Source: Nitrospira lenta (GTDB lineage: Bacteria > Nitrospirota > Nitrospiria > Nitrospirales > Nitrospiraceae). Taken from it: a stretch of DNA of 64,000 nt. Below, in pieces: positions 8,840-16,767 of the stretch. The notes under the pieces are model-generated. The model was not told the DNA's origin. It did no database searches and saw nothing but the letters and a program-made list of their open reading frames with translations. The position numbers and the translations under genes are program-made. The DNA lies in assembly GCA_945865525.1 (NCBI GenBank), contig CAMBDY010000010.1:16645-80644 (forward strand), read 5' to 3'. The number at the start of each line of letters is the position of its first letter. Position 1 is the first letter of the stretch.

Positions 8840-9952
8840 CTAATCCAAAAACTCTCGGTTGATAACAGCAGAGATCGTGAAAATCAGGATCGCCGCCATG
8901 ACCACCGCCCATCCGATCAGCGCAACAGGGCGCTTGAAAATATTCCGTTCTGGATCTCGGTCAATGAAGGGCAACGCGGCTAGCAGAGCCATGAAGGCGC
9001 CAGGCAAGGCTATCGCCCCGACAAACTGCCCGAACTCGCCAGAGAACATCTTCAGACGCAGCAGCTGGAACAAGAACAAGAAGTACCACTCCGGCTCCGG
9101 ATGATAATCGCCCGGGTCAGGCGTCGCCTCTTCCAGCAAGACCACCGGCTCCCAGAAGGCCAGGGCACAGATACAGGCAAACACGGTTACCATCCCGACG
9201 ACGTCTTTCCAGATCTGCCGCGGGAAAAAATAGTCGGTCTTCGCCTTCAACTCTGCCGGCGTGCCCCGGAATGGGCCGGCTGGTCCTGCGGCCCTGAAGA
9301 GGAAGAGGTGCAACCCCGCCAACCCCATCAGGGCCGCAGGAAGCACCATCACGTGAATGACAAAAAATCGACTCAATGTCATTTGGCCTGGCGTCGCGCC
9401 TCCCTTGAGGAACCGCGCCATGAAGTCGCCCAGCAAAGGCGTTTTATCCATAATCTCGACGCCGACGGTCGTGGCCCAATAGGCCCGCTGATCCCATGGA
9501 AGCAGATAGCCCGTGAAGCCGAATCCCATGACGATGCCAAAGAGCGCCAGGCCCACCAACCAAATTAGTTCACGCGGCTTCTTATAGGCGCCCCAGAGAA
9601 AGACTTGGGACATATGGGCGAAGACGCAAACCACCATGGCCGTCGACCCCCAAAAATGGTAGCTCAGCAGAAACCAGCCATAGTCGACGTCATGCAGAAT
9701 GTATTGAGTGCTGGCGTAGGCATGGTCGGCGGTGGGCACATAATAGAACATCAGCAGCACACCGGTAATGGCCTGCATAATGAAGATGAATAGCAACGCC
9801 GACCCGAAGACATAGGCCCAACGAGACCCGCCAGGAACGGGTTCATTAAGCATCTTGGCAGCGAGCAGCTTCAGCCCAACTCGCTCATCGACAAAGTCGA
9901 TGATTTTTTCCACGATCGTTGCTGGCGCATGAGGAGAAAGGGGATGGCTCAT
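8840..9952 (-). CDS. petB: Cytochrome b of a bc/b6f-type complex III
   Basis: This is the quinol-oxidising core of complex III, 370 residues. It combines the b6-like N-terminal part and the subunit IV-like part in one chain. Heme ligand pairs are visible: SYH-x13-H in the second helix and VIH-x14-H in the fourth; the x14 spacing is typical of b6-type rather than mitochondrial-type cytochrome b. The PEWY Qo-site motif is present (HPEPEWYFLF). No Cys is seen at the position of the heme ci ligand of cytochrome b6. The start codon directly abuts the Rieske stop codon (0 bp), so the two are translationally coupled. The symbol is by analogy. Confidence 0.9.
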   Translation of the reverse strand: MSHPLSPHAPATIVEKIIDFVDERVGLKLLAAKMLNEPVPGGSRWAYVFGSALLFIFIMQAITGVLLMFYYVPTADHAYASTQYILHDVDYGWFLLSYHFWGSTAMVVCVFAHMSQVFLWGAYKKPRELIWLVGLALFGIVMGFGFTGYLLPWDQRAYWATTVGVEIMDKTPLLGDFMARFLKGGATPGQMTLSRFFVIHVMVLPAALMGLAGLHLFLFRAAGPAGPFRGTPAELKAKTDYFFPRQIWKDVVGMVTVFACICALAFWEPVVLLEEATPDPGDYHPEPEWYFLFLFQLLRLKMFSGEFGQFVGAIALPGAFMALLAALPFIDRDPERNIFKRPVALIGWAVVMAAILIFTISAVINREFLD

Positions 9953-10885
9953 CTAGACAATCCGTGTTTGGGACTTCGTCCCGGCTTTGAATTCCATGTC
10001 AATAATTTGCACTTCCCCGCTCGCGGAGACCTTAATCGGCAGCGGGTCGAGAGGGCGCGGTGCAGGACCGTCCAGGACCTTGCCGGACGCATCATAGATA
10101 CTCAGGTGACAGGGACAGAGGAACACTTGCCCGAGGACCTTATGCTGGCGCCACTTAAATCCGCATCCGAGATGGGGGCATTTACCGGAGAAGGCGACGT
10201 AGGGCACGTCCTTCTTATTGGTCCAGATGGTCTTCCCCAAGGCATCACGGAACTCCATATCTTTGCCTTGGTAGACTTTTTCGAGGACCGCAGGGGTCGC
10301 CTTTAAAACCCACACGTTCTTTTCAATCTCTGCTTCTGGCAGATAGGCCTCTTTAACCTTGCGCCTGAACTTGAACTGGGTGCCAGCGTCGTCCACCTTG
10401 ATCTTCCCAACATTACCAATCTTCAGCCAGCCGTTATCGAACGGGGCATACATTGGCTTCATCAAATACTTCAGCACAGGGAACGCCAGCGGCAACGCGA
10501 TAAAAAGGCCGATCACATGGGTCAAGTTTGCGAAAAATGTCCGCCGCTTGACGTTGCGCTCCAGCTCAGGGAACGGCACGAGCACTTCGCCAGGCGTGAC
10601 GTGTAGATGGTCTTCCAGGTGAGGAATCTCGACTTCATGCGTCGTGACATAGTCGTCGCGCTTGAACGGCGCGAAGGCTAAGAAATCCGTCTTGGTCATC
10701 GACAATTGCACCAGACCGTCCGTCACGGTCTCCACCGCACACATCGGCACTTGCCGATCCTCCGTGCCGCTGACCGACACGACAAGATCGCTGATCTCGT
10801 GCGACAGCGGATCGACGATGACCTTGGTGACTTCTCCGATTTCTTGATCGGCACCACGGACTTTTGATTTCAGTGTAGGCTGCAT
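9953..10885 (-). CDS. petC: Rieske iron-sulfur protein with N-terminal PRC-barrel domain
   Basis: This is the Rieske subunit of the complex III encoded with cytochrome b. Domains: a PRC-barrel-like N-terminus (residues ~3-75, GEVTKVIVDPLSHEISDLVV), a linker, one transmembrane helix (~118-140) and a Rieske domain with [2Fe-2S] ligands C236, H238, C257 and H260 and the disulfide pair C241/C259 (CPHLGC and CPCH). The ORF track extends to 11140 inside the upstream gene; ATG at 10885, 1 bp after that gene's stop, gives MQPTLKSKVRG and 310 residues. A PRC-barrel ahead of the membrane helix would lie on the cytoplasmic side and is unusual for Rieske proteins. Confidence 0.88.
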   Translation of the reverse strand: MQPTLKSKVRGADQEIGEVTKVIVDPLSHEISDLVVSVSGTEDRQVPMCAVETVTDGLVQLSMTKTDFLAFAPFKRDDYVTTHEVEIPHLEDHLHVTPGEVLVPFPELERNVKRRTFFANLTHVIGLFIALPLAFPVLKYLMKPMYAPFDNGWLKIGNVGKIKVDDAGTQFKFRRKVKEAYLPEAEIEKNVWVLKATPAVLEKVYQGKDMEFRDALGKTIWTNKKDVPYVAFSGKCPHLGCGFKWRQHKVLGQVFLCPCHLSIYDASGKVLDGPAPRPLDPLPIKVSASGEVQIIDMEFKAGTKSQTRIV

Positions 10886-10886
10886 G

Positions 10887-11693
10887 CTACTTCTTCTTAA
10901 TGGGCTTTGGCGTAGCCACTGCTGTATTCTTGAATGTTCCCAGCCAGGAAGCGAGCGCCACGACGTCCTTCTCTTCCATGAGGTCCTTGTACTTATCCGG
11001 CATCTTGCCCTTCTCGTACTCCTTCTCAAAGCCCTCGGCCATAAAACTCTTGGGGTCGAGAATCTTCTGCTTGATCTCGTCAACCGAAAGGTAGCTGGCG
11101 ATATTATCCAACTCAGGACCGCGCTTCTTACCGCCCTCACCCTTTAGCTTGTGGCAGTTGTAGCACTCTTGTAGTTGCCACTGCTCCTCGCCCAACTTCA
11201 TAAAGTCTCCGGACGACGCGACGGTCGTCGCGGGAGGGGCACCTGGCCCGCCCGCCGCCTGATCCTTCGTCGCCTGGTCTCCGCCTAAATCCTTGAGCCG
11301 CGCCGACAAGACCTTCACTTGCTCGTCCAGCGCCTTAGCCCGCGCAAGCAATTCATCAGCCTTGCCCTGCTCGGTTGCAGCCCGCTTGGGTTTCAGGATC
11401 TTCTCGATCTTGCCCTTTTCGTCTTCGGGATCATATTGTGGCCACATCGAAGCGCCGGAAATATACACCGTGCAGAGCACGATATAAAACCCCACTAAGA
11501 CTCCCACGGACTTGATTCCGCTCATCGGCTTGACCGCCGGCGCATCCAGGATGATAAAGACGACAGCCCCCAGCATGGCATAGGCGAAAAACATCATCTG
11601 GAAGATGACGGGGAATTCGAACACCCTCGTAAAACCTACGAGCGCGCCACCCACCACTAGGCCAATCATCAACTTCTTAATTACGTTCCCCAT
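10887..11693 (-). CDS. Membrane-anchored monoheme cytochrome c with coiled-coil linker
   Basis: The 268-residue protein has three N-terminal hydrophobic helices, a charged coiled-coil linker (about residues 105-155, ADELLARAKALDEQVKVLSA) and a C-terminal cytochrome c domain with CYNCH near residue 190. The Met-rich region DPKSFMAEGFEKEYEKGKMP probably carries the sixth ligand. I chose ATG at 11693 (MGNVIKKLMIG), preceded by AGAGGATTTGT, rather than the track start at 11738. It sits between the first bd-like gene and the Rieske gene, so it is the likely cytochrome c1 equivalent of this complex; that role is inferred. Confidence 0.83.
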   Translation of the reverse strand: MGNVIKKLMIGLVVGGALVGFTRVFEFPVIFQMMFFAYAMLGAVVFIILDAPAVKPMSGIKSVGVLVGFYIVLCTVYISGASMWPQYDPEDEKGKIEKILKPKRAATEQGKADELLARAKALDEQVKVLSARLKDLGGDQATKDQAAGGPGAPPATTVASSGDFMKLGEEQWQLQECYNCHKLKGEGGKKRGPELDNIASYLSVDEIKQKILDPKSFMAEGFEKEYEKGKMPDKYKDLMEEKDVVALASWLGTFKNTAVATPKPIKKK

Positions 11694-11762
11694 ACAAATC
11701 CTCTTTCCTTCAGGAGGCCTTCCACGCCTCGGGTACATGGCCCGACAGAGACAGGACTGCTT

Positions 11763-13430
11763 TTAGGCATGCCCCTTCGAATCGGAAGGCCGCAGAGTCA
11801 CGAGAATGGCAAAACTCACGACTGCATAAAAGACGACGGTAATCCCGGTGATCCACCAGGCGGCGTACGACAGCGTTGGCGTAAAGGACTCCGCGGTAAA
11901 ATCGGGCAGCAAATTGTACGTATGATAGTACTTCCGGAGCAGCGAGCGGACGGCGCCCATCAAGCCCATCGTCCAAATCGCGGTGAAAGCCAAAAAGATC
12001 AGGACGAATTGGGAAATGAAATCGATCTTCCCCCAGACAATCGTGCCCTGACTGATGGCTCGGTTATAAATCACATAATTGATGACTGTGACGAACACCA
12101 ACGTGAAGGCTGCGGAGTTCTTGGCCGGCATCAAGGCTAAGAAGTTCCAATCAGATGGCAACTCCAACTCCGCCACTAGCTTGGCGCCGGTGGGCACGAA
12201 TCCGTGCGGCGTCAGCCAAATGGCATCGCCCACGACCACCATCAAGAAACCAACCTTGATGACCGTGCGCGCCGACACGGTGAGCGGAATAAAGCGACCG
12301 AGGGTAAAAGGCGCGAGCAACATAGGTATCAAGAACGCGAGCGCTATCGGATCCGGGACTGCATAGTCTGTCAGTACCTTGGTCATGACCAAGGGGAGCA
12401 ACACCATCACGACAGGAGCCAGGATCGTCATCCGAACCTTCTCAACTCCTTCGATGCGCTTCATACTGAGCCAGATGTAATAGTTACTGCCTAGAAAAAT
12501 GAGCCCGATCATCGCGCCCTGCATTTCGAAGAACATCGAGAGCTGGTCGGCCATCATATAGGGACAGATTGAGGCATCGTAGTCGCAGAGCTCGTACGCT
12601 AAGAGATAGCCCATGAACGGAAGGAACAGCAATGCGCCTACACCGATCAGATTGCCGACAAAACCCATCCAATCGTAATAGGCCCGATCTTCGTCCTTCT
12701 TCGCCCCCATAAACATGTAGGCCGCGATCAAACCTGCCACAAACCCACCGAACGTCACGTTACCGACAAGACGGTGGAGGTTCAGCGGCATCCAGCTGTA
12801 GTTGGAGATCTTGTCCCACAGGGATGCGGTGGCAAGAAACTCTTGCGGCGAAATCCCCTCGGCTTTCACCGGGGTATTCATAAACGACGTCGGCCCGTCG
12901 ATCACGAAGAGCGTGATCGTACCGATCAGATTCAAAAGCACCCCTAGGGCAATATGGCGGGCCTTCTTCTCGCCCTTCCAGGCATCCCAGGTATAAAAAT
13001 ACATGTACAGCAAGATCGTTTCGCTGATGAACAACAGTGGATAGATTACGGCGAACAGCAGGTAGAAATGATTGATAAGCCATGTCGTAAACTGTGGATA
13101 GGCCGCCAGCAACACGAAAATAAAGAGGCCCCCAGTCAGGGCGGTCATACTGTAGAGAATAACCGTCACTTTCGTGACCTCTTTGGCTAAGCGATCGTAT
13201 CGGGGATCCTGCTTCCGATACCCCAACCACTCTGAGATGACGACAAAGATTGGAGCACCGAGAATGAACCCAGCAAATAGGATGTGAAGCTGGGCGACGA
13301 CCCATACCGCGGTCCGGTTCCCCATGTAGGGGAACTCCACGGATGGCACGGGAGCCTGGGCATATGCCACTCCGCCGAACAACGCTAGAAGCGCGAATGC
13401 CGCCACGAGACTGCGCTGCCACATTTTCAT
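11763..13430 (-). CDS. Cytochrome bd-like quinol oxidase subunit I-type protein (first copy)
   Basis: This polytopic membrane protein of 555 residues starts with a cleavable-looking signal (ending VAYAQ). CydA-like positions: H49 in AQLHILFAGF, E137 in LFISETILLYMYFYTWD, H219 in LNLHRLVGNV. The canonical Q-loop GRQPW is absent and no CydB follows. It is clearly paralogous to the gene at 5987-7765 (shared AQLH, NxHR and TPH motifs) but lacks that protein's His pair. It precedes the Rieske/cytochrome b genes, so it may act within a complex III variant rather than as a separate oxidase. ATG at 13430 is preceded by GAGGAGGGGCGG. Confidence 0.77.
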   Translation of the reverse strand: MKMWQRSLVAAFALLALFGGVAYAQAPVPSVEFPYMGNRTAVWVVAQLHILFAGFILGAPIFVVISEWLGYRKQDPRYDRLAKEVTKVTVILYSMTALTGGLFIFVLLAAYPQFTTWLINHFYLLFAVIYPLLFISETILLYMYFYTWDAWKGEKKARHIALGVLLNLIGTITLFVIDGPTSFMNTPVKAEGISPQEFLATASLWDKISNYSWMPLNLHRLVGNVTFGGFVAGLIAAYMFMGAKKDEDRAYYDWMGFVGNLIGVGALLFLPFMGYLLAYELCDYDASICPYMMADQLSMFFEMQGAMIGLIFLGSNYYIWLSMKRIEGVEKVRMTILAPVVMVLLPLVMTKVLTDYAVPDPIALAFLIPMLLAPFTLGRFIPLTVSARTVIKVGFLMVVVGDAIWLTPHGFVPTGAKLVAELELPSDWNFLALMPAKNSAAFTLVFVTVINYVIYNRAISQGTIVWGKIDFISQFVLIFLAFTAIWTMGLMGAVRSLLRKYYHTYNLLPDFTAESFTPTLSYAAWWITGITVVFYAVVSFAILVTLRPSDSKGHA

Positions 13431-13468
13431 GATGTTTCGCCGCCCCTCCTCACGTGATTAGAATCTGC

Positions 13469-14026
13469 CTACTTGCCTGCCGGTGCCGGAGCTGCTGCTG
13501 GAGCCTCTGCCGAGGTCGGCGCGGCGACCGCGCCTGCCGCCGGCAGGCTCGCCGCATCAACCCAGGCGTGCTTCTCGGGGTCCCAGCCCTTGCCAGCCAA
13601 GCCGAAATTCCGCTCAAACAACACGATCTTCCAGCGATCTTCCTCTGACAACTTGCTCTTCCAAGCCTTCATCTTCGTGTTCGGCACCCCTTCGGCAATC
13701 CGCCAGAACCACACGGAATCGGAATAGAGCGCCATCCGATCACCCTTCCGGAAATCACGGGCACCCGCCTTGACGGGCTTGCCATCCTTGCCGTGACAGC
13801 TCGCACAGTTCACATCGGGGTTTGTCTCACCAATGAAGAGCTTCCGCCCTTCTTCGAGCTTGGCCGCATCGGTCCACCAGCCAGCCGGCATATGGCTTGC
13901 CGCATATTCAGCAGGAGCGGGCGGAGGCGGAACAACCGGCCCGTCGCTTTCCCCTCCACCGCAGGCCACCATGAACAGCCCCATCCCCAACACAACCGCC
14001 AATTGCGTAGCTTTCATCGGCTTCAT
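13469..14026 (-). CDS. Monoheme cytochrome c lipoprotein
   Basis: This 185-residue periplasmic lipoprotein has signal and lipobox VAC near residue 22, a Pro-rich spacer, then a cytochrome c domain with CASCH near residue 78 and a family motif (WFWRIAEGVPNTKMKAW) holding the likely Met ligand. The C-terminus is a low-complexity Ala/Pro tail. ATG follows CAAAGGAGCAAGCGTT. It is the first gene of the eleven-gene respiratory block. The region upstream holds the terminator of the preceding gene, so the block has its own promoter, which I could not identify. Confidence 0.82.
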   Translation of the reverse strand: MKPMKATQLAVVLGMGLFMVACGGGESDGPVVPPPPAPAEYAASHMPAGWWTDAAKLEEGRKLFIGETNPDVNCASCHGKDGKPVKAGARDFRKGDRMALYSDSVWFWRIAEGVPNTKMKAWKSKLSEEDRWKIVLFERNFGLAGKGWDPEKHAWVDAASLPAAGAVAAPTSAEAPAAAPAPAGK

Positions 14027-14082
14027 AACGCTTGCTCCTTTGTTTCAGACCTTATCGGTTACGTTTCACTTTCACACTAAAA

Positions 14083-14133
14083 CGAAAAAAGCGCTTTTGC
14101 CAAGAGGGATAATCACCCCCCACAAAAGCGCTT
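14083..14133 (-). terminator. Rho-independent terminator after the 14225-14764 gene
   Basis: Perfect 11-bp inverted repeat AAGCGCTTTTG (14089-14099) and CAAAAGCGCTT (14123-14133). Read on the minus strand, the hairpin is followed by a T-run (CGCTTTTTTCGTTTT). It lies about 90 bp downstream of the stop of the Ig-like protein gene and ahead of the respiratory block, separating the two transcripts. Confidence 0.8.
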
Positions 14134-14224
14134 ATTCTAACGAGCCCTGGACTGCCACTCGTACCCCCGCCACTTTAATTAGCCGACCCTGCGAGGCGCA
14201 CATCAGCCCCACGGACCGCTTAAA

Positions 14225-14764
14225 TTATGTTCGTCGCTTCCCCTGAGACTGGCCTCGTTTCCGTCCCTGCGTCCGCCGTGACCGGAGCATTTTTGCCCCG
14301 ACAAACCCGCCGACTACGACCGCTGCAGCCCCCAACCCCAGATAGACCCACTGCGGGACCCGCTCTCTATCATGGATACAGCCGGTCCCAAAATGAACCT
14401 GAATCTTGCGCTCGGTCTCGAGATCCTTCGGGTCAAACAAAATTTTCTGCTGCTGCCGCTCTTCCCTAGCTTCAATCAACAATGGATCGCCAAGATTATC
14501 GTTATGGAGGTGAAATGTCGCTTTATAGTATCCCTCTCCATCCGTCTTGACGATCTGCCCGTAGGAGATTCGCGTATCCTTGACGAGCACGTCAATATTC
14601 GATGCCCCGCTTCCATCAGTCCCGCAGACGAAACCTTCGACCGTAAACCGATGATCCGCTTCATGCGTCGCAAGCACAACCGACGGAAGGCCGCCCACCA
14701 TGGCCATGACTAGGATCCACTCCCGCCATGGCGACTCACTCTGTACGATCTGTCTGCGCCTCAC
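14225..14764 (-). CDS. Secreted Ig-like (carboxypeptidase-regulatory-like) domain protein with C-terminal membrane anchor
   Basis: The protein has 179 residues. A hydrophobic N-terminal segment (about residues 15-32) looks like a signal; residues ~38-130 resemble a carboxypeptidase regulatory-like beta-sandwich (FTVEGFVCGTDGSGASNIDV, then KTDGEGYYKATFHLHNDN); a C-terminal helix (VYLGLGAAAVVVGGFVGA) followed by an Arg/Lys-rich tail anchors it in the inner membrane with the tail inside. Two Cys in the extracytoplasmic domain could pair. It is monocistronic: promoter at 14866-14894, terminator at 14083-14133. Function unknown. Confidence 0.7.
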   Translation of the reverse strand: MRRRQIVQSESPWREWILVMAMVGGLPSVVLATHEADHRFTVEGFVCGTDGSGASNIDVLVKDTRISYGQIVKTDGEGYYKATFHLHNDNLGDPLLIEAREERQQQKILFDPKDLETERKIQVHFGTGCIHDRERVPQWVYLGLGAAAVVVGGFVGAKMLRSRRTQGRKRGQSQGKRRT

Positions 14765-14865
14765 GTGCTCTAAACTGATGCCTCTTCCTGTTGCCGAGCT
14801 CTTGTACTCACTTCACTCAACCGAACGTTCAATCACCAACGAGTCGGGCTATTTTAGGGCCGAGT

Positions 14866-14894
14866 CTTGTAACATAGCCCCTACCCATTGTCAA
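14866..14894 (-). promoter_or_regulatory. Sigma70-type promoter for the 14225-14764 gene
   Basis: On the minus strand TTGACA (14889-14894) is followed by a 17-bp spacer and TACAAG (14866-14871). The -35 is a perfect match and the -10 matches 4 of 6. It lies about 100 bp upstream of the Ig-like protein start. Confidence 0.5.
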
Positions 14895-15015
14895 CGAATT
14901 GACCGCATGATCAAACAGAGCGTACAGCCTATTCCATGCACCATGCACGAGCCAACTGCGATAAGTCTAACCTAACGAAGCAAGGAAGAAATTCGTCGGT
15001 CAGCCAGCGAGGAGC

Positions 15016-15411
15016 CTACAGGATTCCGCGTGTCTTTGCGTCAGCTGCGACCCGTTGCACTTCGGCTTGCCGCTCTGACTCTTTCTTAGAAATCCAGGCC
15101 TCCCAGGATTTCCCTGTCGCGGTATCTTCACCAGTGAAGGCGATCGCCAGGATCTCATTATAACAAATTTTTTGGGCAAGGGAACTGCCGGAGGGAAACA
15201 ACTCAAGCGAGGATTCGGAGCCGCGCACTTGCCGGTTAAACAGATAACCAACGAGGGACTGGCCGGACTTTAGCACGATTGTCACGTCGCCGCGATAGTC
15301 AAACGCCAGCTCCACCGCTTCCGTCAACTCAGCGAGCGAAGTAGGCCGAAACACACGGCCCTCGAGCGAGCCAGCCACACTATCGACACTATGATTTTTC
15401 GTGTCAGTCAT
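15016..15411 (-). CDS. Conserved-looking hypothetical protein downstream of hpnH
   Basis: Unrecognised protein of 131 residues, soluble, without signal or membrane segments. The middle (DVTIVLKSGQSLVGYLFNRQ) reads like a small beta-barrel of the Sm/SH3 type, followed by LQ/IAFTGEDTATGKSWEAWI and a charged helical C-terminus. Its start is 82 bp from the hpnH stop in the same orientation, so it may be cotranscribed with that gene. No function can be assigned. Confidence 0.65.
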   Translation of the reverse strand: MTDTKNHSVDSVAGSLEGRVFRPTSLAELTEAVELAFDYRGDVTIVLKSGQSLVGYLFNRQVRGSESSLELFPSGSSLAQKICYNEILAIAFTGEDTATGKSWEAWISKKESERQAEVQRVAADAKTRGIL

Positions 15412-15493
15412 GCGGGACGGTCTTTCGTCAAACGTGTCGCGCAGACAATAATAATCTCAGCGGCGAGAGACGAGCGACGCTTCACGCGCGCTG

Positions 15494-16510
15494 TCATCGC
15501 GAAGTTGGGCTCATTGTCAATTTAATGGTTCGGCCAAACCCGGACACTGTGCTGAACGTATCTTCGACGGCGGACGCTTCATAACCACAATGCACCATGC
15601 AATCGGCGCATTTCTCATTCCGCCCCGTTCCGTAGTGCTCCCACTCCGTGCTCTCCATCAGCTCACGAAACGTCTTAGCATAGCCCTCTTGGAGTAAATA
15701 ACAGGGCTTCTGCCACCCGAAGACGTTATAGGTCGGGTTACCCCACGGCGTACACTCATACTCCCGCCGGCCCATCAAGAAATCCAAGAATAACGGCGAC
15801 TGATTGAATTGCCACCCCTTCTTCGGGCTCCCTAAAATACGGGAGAATAACTCTCTCGTACGCTCCCGCTTCAGAAAATGCTGTTGGTCTGGCGCCTTCT
15901 GGTAACTATAGCCGGGCGAAATCATCATGCCCTCGACCCCGAGCTCCATCATGGCATCAAAAAATTTCCGCACCCGCTCCGGGTTGGCATCGTCAAAGAG
16001 GGTCGTATTAGTCGTGACCCGATGTCCCCGCTTCAACGCCGCCTTGATCGCCTTCACCGCCACGTCATAGACGCCATCGCGGCACACGGCTAAATCATGT
16101 TCATCCTTCAAACCGTCCATATGGACGCTGAACGTGAGGTATTTGGACGGTTGATACTCCTCGAGCTTTCGCTCCATCAAAATCGCATTGGTGCAGAGAT
16201 ACACATACCGCTGCTGCGCGACTAGCCCGCTGACGATCGCCGCCATCTCAGGATGGATCATCGGTTCCCCACCAGGGATACTGACGATCGGGGCTCCGCA
16301 TTCCTCTGCCGCCGCCCAGCATTCTTCAGGCGTTAGCCGCTTGTCGAGGACATGGTCGGGATATTGAATCTTCCCGCACCCGGCACAGGCCAAATTGCAA
16401 CGGAACAGGGGCTCCAGCATCAACACGAGCGGGTACCGCTTCACCCGTTTCACTTTCTGGGTAAGCACGTACTTCGTGACAGTAAACATCTGGGAAATTG
16501 GAACGGCCAT
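15494..16510 (-). CDS. hpnH: Adenosyl-hopene transferase HpnH (radical SAM)
   Basis: The enzyme joins the 5'-deoxyadenosyl group of SAM to diploptene, the first step in making C35 extended hopanoids. The radical SAM cluster motif CNLACAGC lies near residues 38-45, followed by the GGEPMIHPE motif. A C-terminal Cys cluster (CADCMVHCGYE) near residue 310 is typical. Length is 338, usual for the family. ATG follows AAGAGGAGAGAGTCGG. The hopanoid substrate is made by the squalene-hopene cyclase encoded 8 kb away, whose operon includes HpnG, the enzyme that acts on the HpnH product. Confidence 0.9.
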   Translation of the reverse strand: MAVPISQMFTVTKYVLTQKVKRVKRYPLVLMLEPLFRCNLACAGCGKIQYPDHVLDKRLTPEECWAAAEECGAPIVSIPGGEPMIHPEMAAIVSGLVAQQRYVYLCTNAILMERKLEEYQPSKYLTFSVHMDGLKDEHDLAVCRDGVYDVAVKAIKAALKRGHRVTTNTTLFDDANPERVRKFFDAMMELGVEGMMISPGYSYQKAPDQQHFLKRERTRELFSRILGSPKKGWQFNQSPLFLDFLMGRREYECTPWGNPTYNVFGWQKPCYLLQEGYAKTFRELMESTEWEHYGTGRNEKCADCMVHCGYEASAVEDTFSTVSGFGRTIKLTMSPTSR

Positions 16511-16636
16511 CCGACTCTCTCCTCTTACTTACGCGATACCCTGCCTGATACAGGGCTGCGAAACACAGCTGGACTTGCCCTGAAACAACATTCTCGGTCT
16601 TACCATACACGCCCGGGCCATCACGCACACGATGAT

Positions 16637-16712
16637 TGGAGGCGCCGAGCGGAGTCGAACCGCTGCATCGCAGTTTTGCAGACTGCTCCCTTAACCACTT
16701 GGGTACGGCGCC
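16637..16712 (-). tRNA. tRNA-Cys (anticodon GCA)
   Basis: On the minus strand the 7-bp acceptor stem GGCGCCG pairs with CGGCGCC. The anticodon arm GCAGT-CTGCAAA-ACTGC gives anticodon GCA. The T-arm GCGGTTCGACTCCGC is canonical. The discriminator base is U, as expected for tRNA-Cys, and the CCA end is encoded (16637-16639). It sits alone between hpnH and ispG. Confidence 0.96.
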
Positions 16713-16767
16713 CCGCGCGCATTATAGTCTAGGCAGAGGATGAGAGGCCAGAGGCGAGAGGAACGAT

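Noticed and set aside
10886-11140. N-terminal extension of the Rieske ORF in the track
   Set aside because: It overlaps the cytochrome c gene in another frame and lacks homology; the PRC-barrel start at 10885 is 1 bp past that gene's stop.
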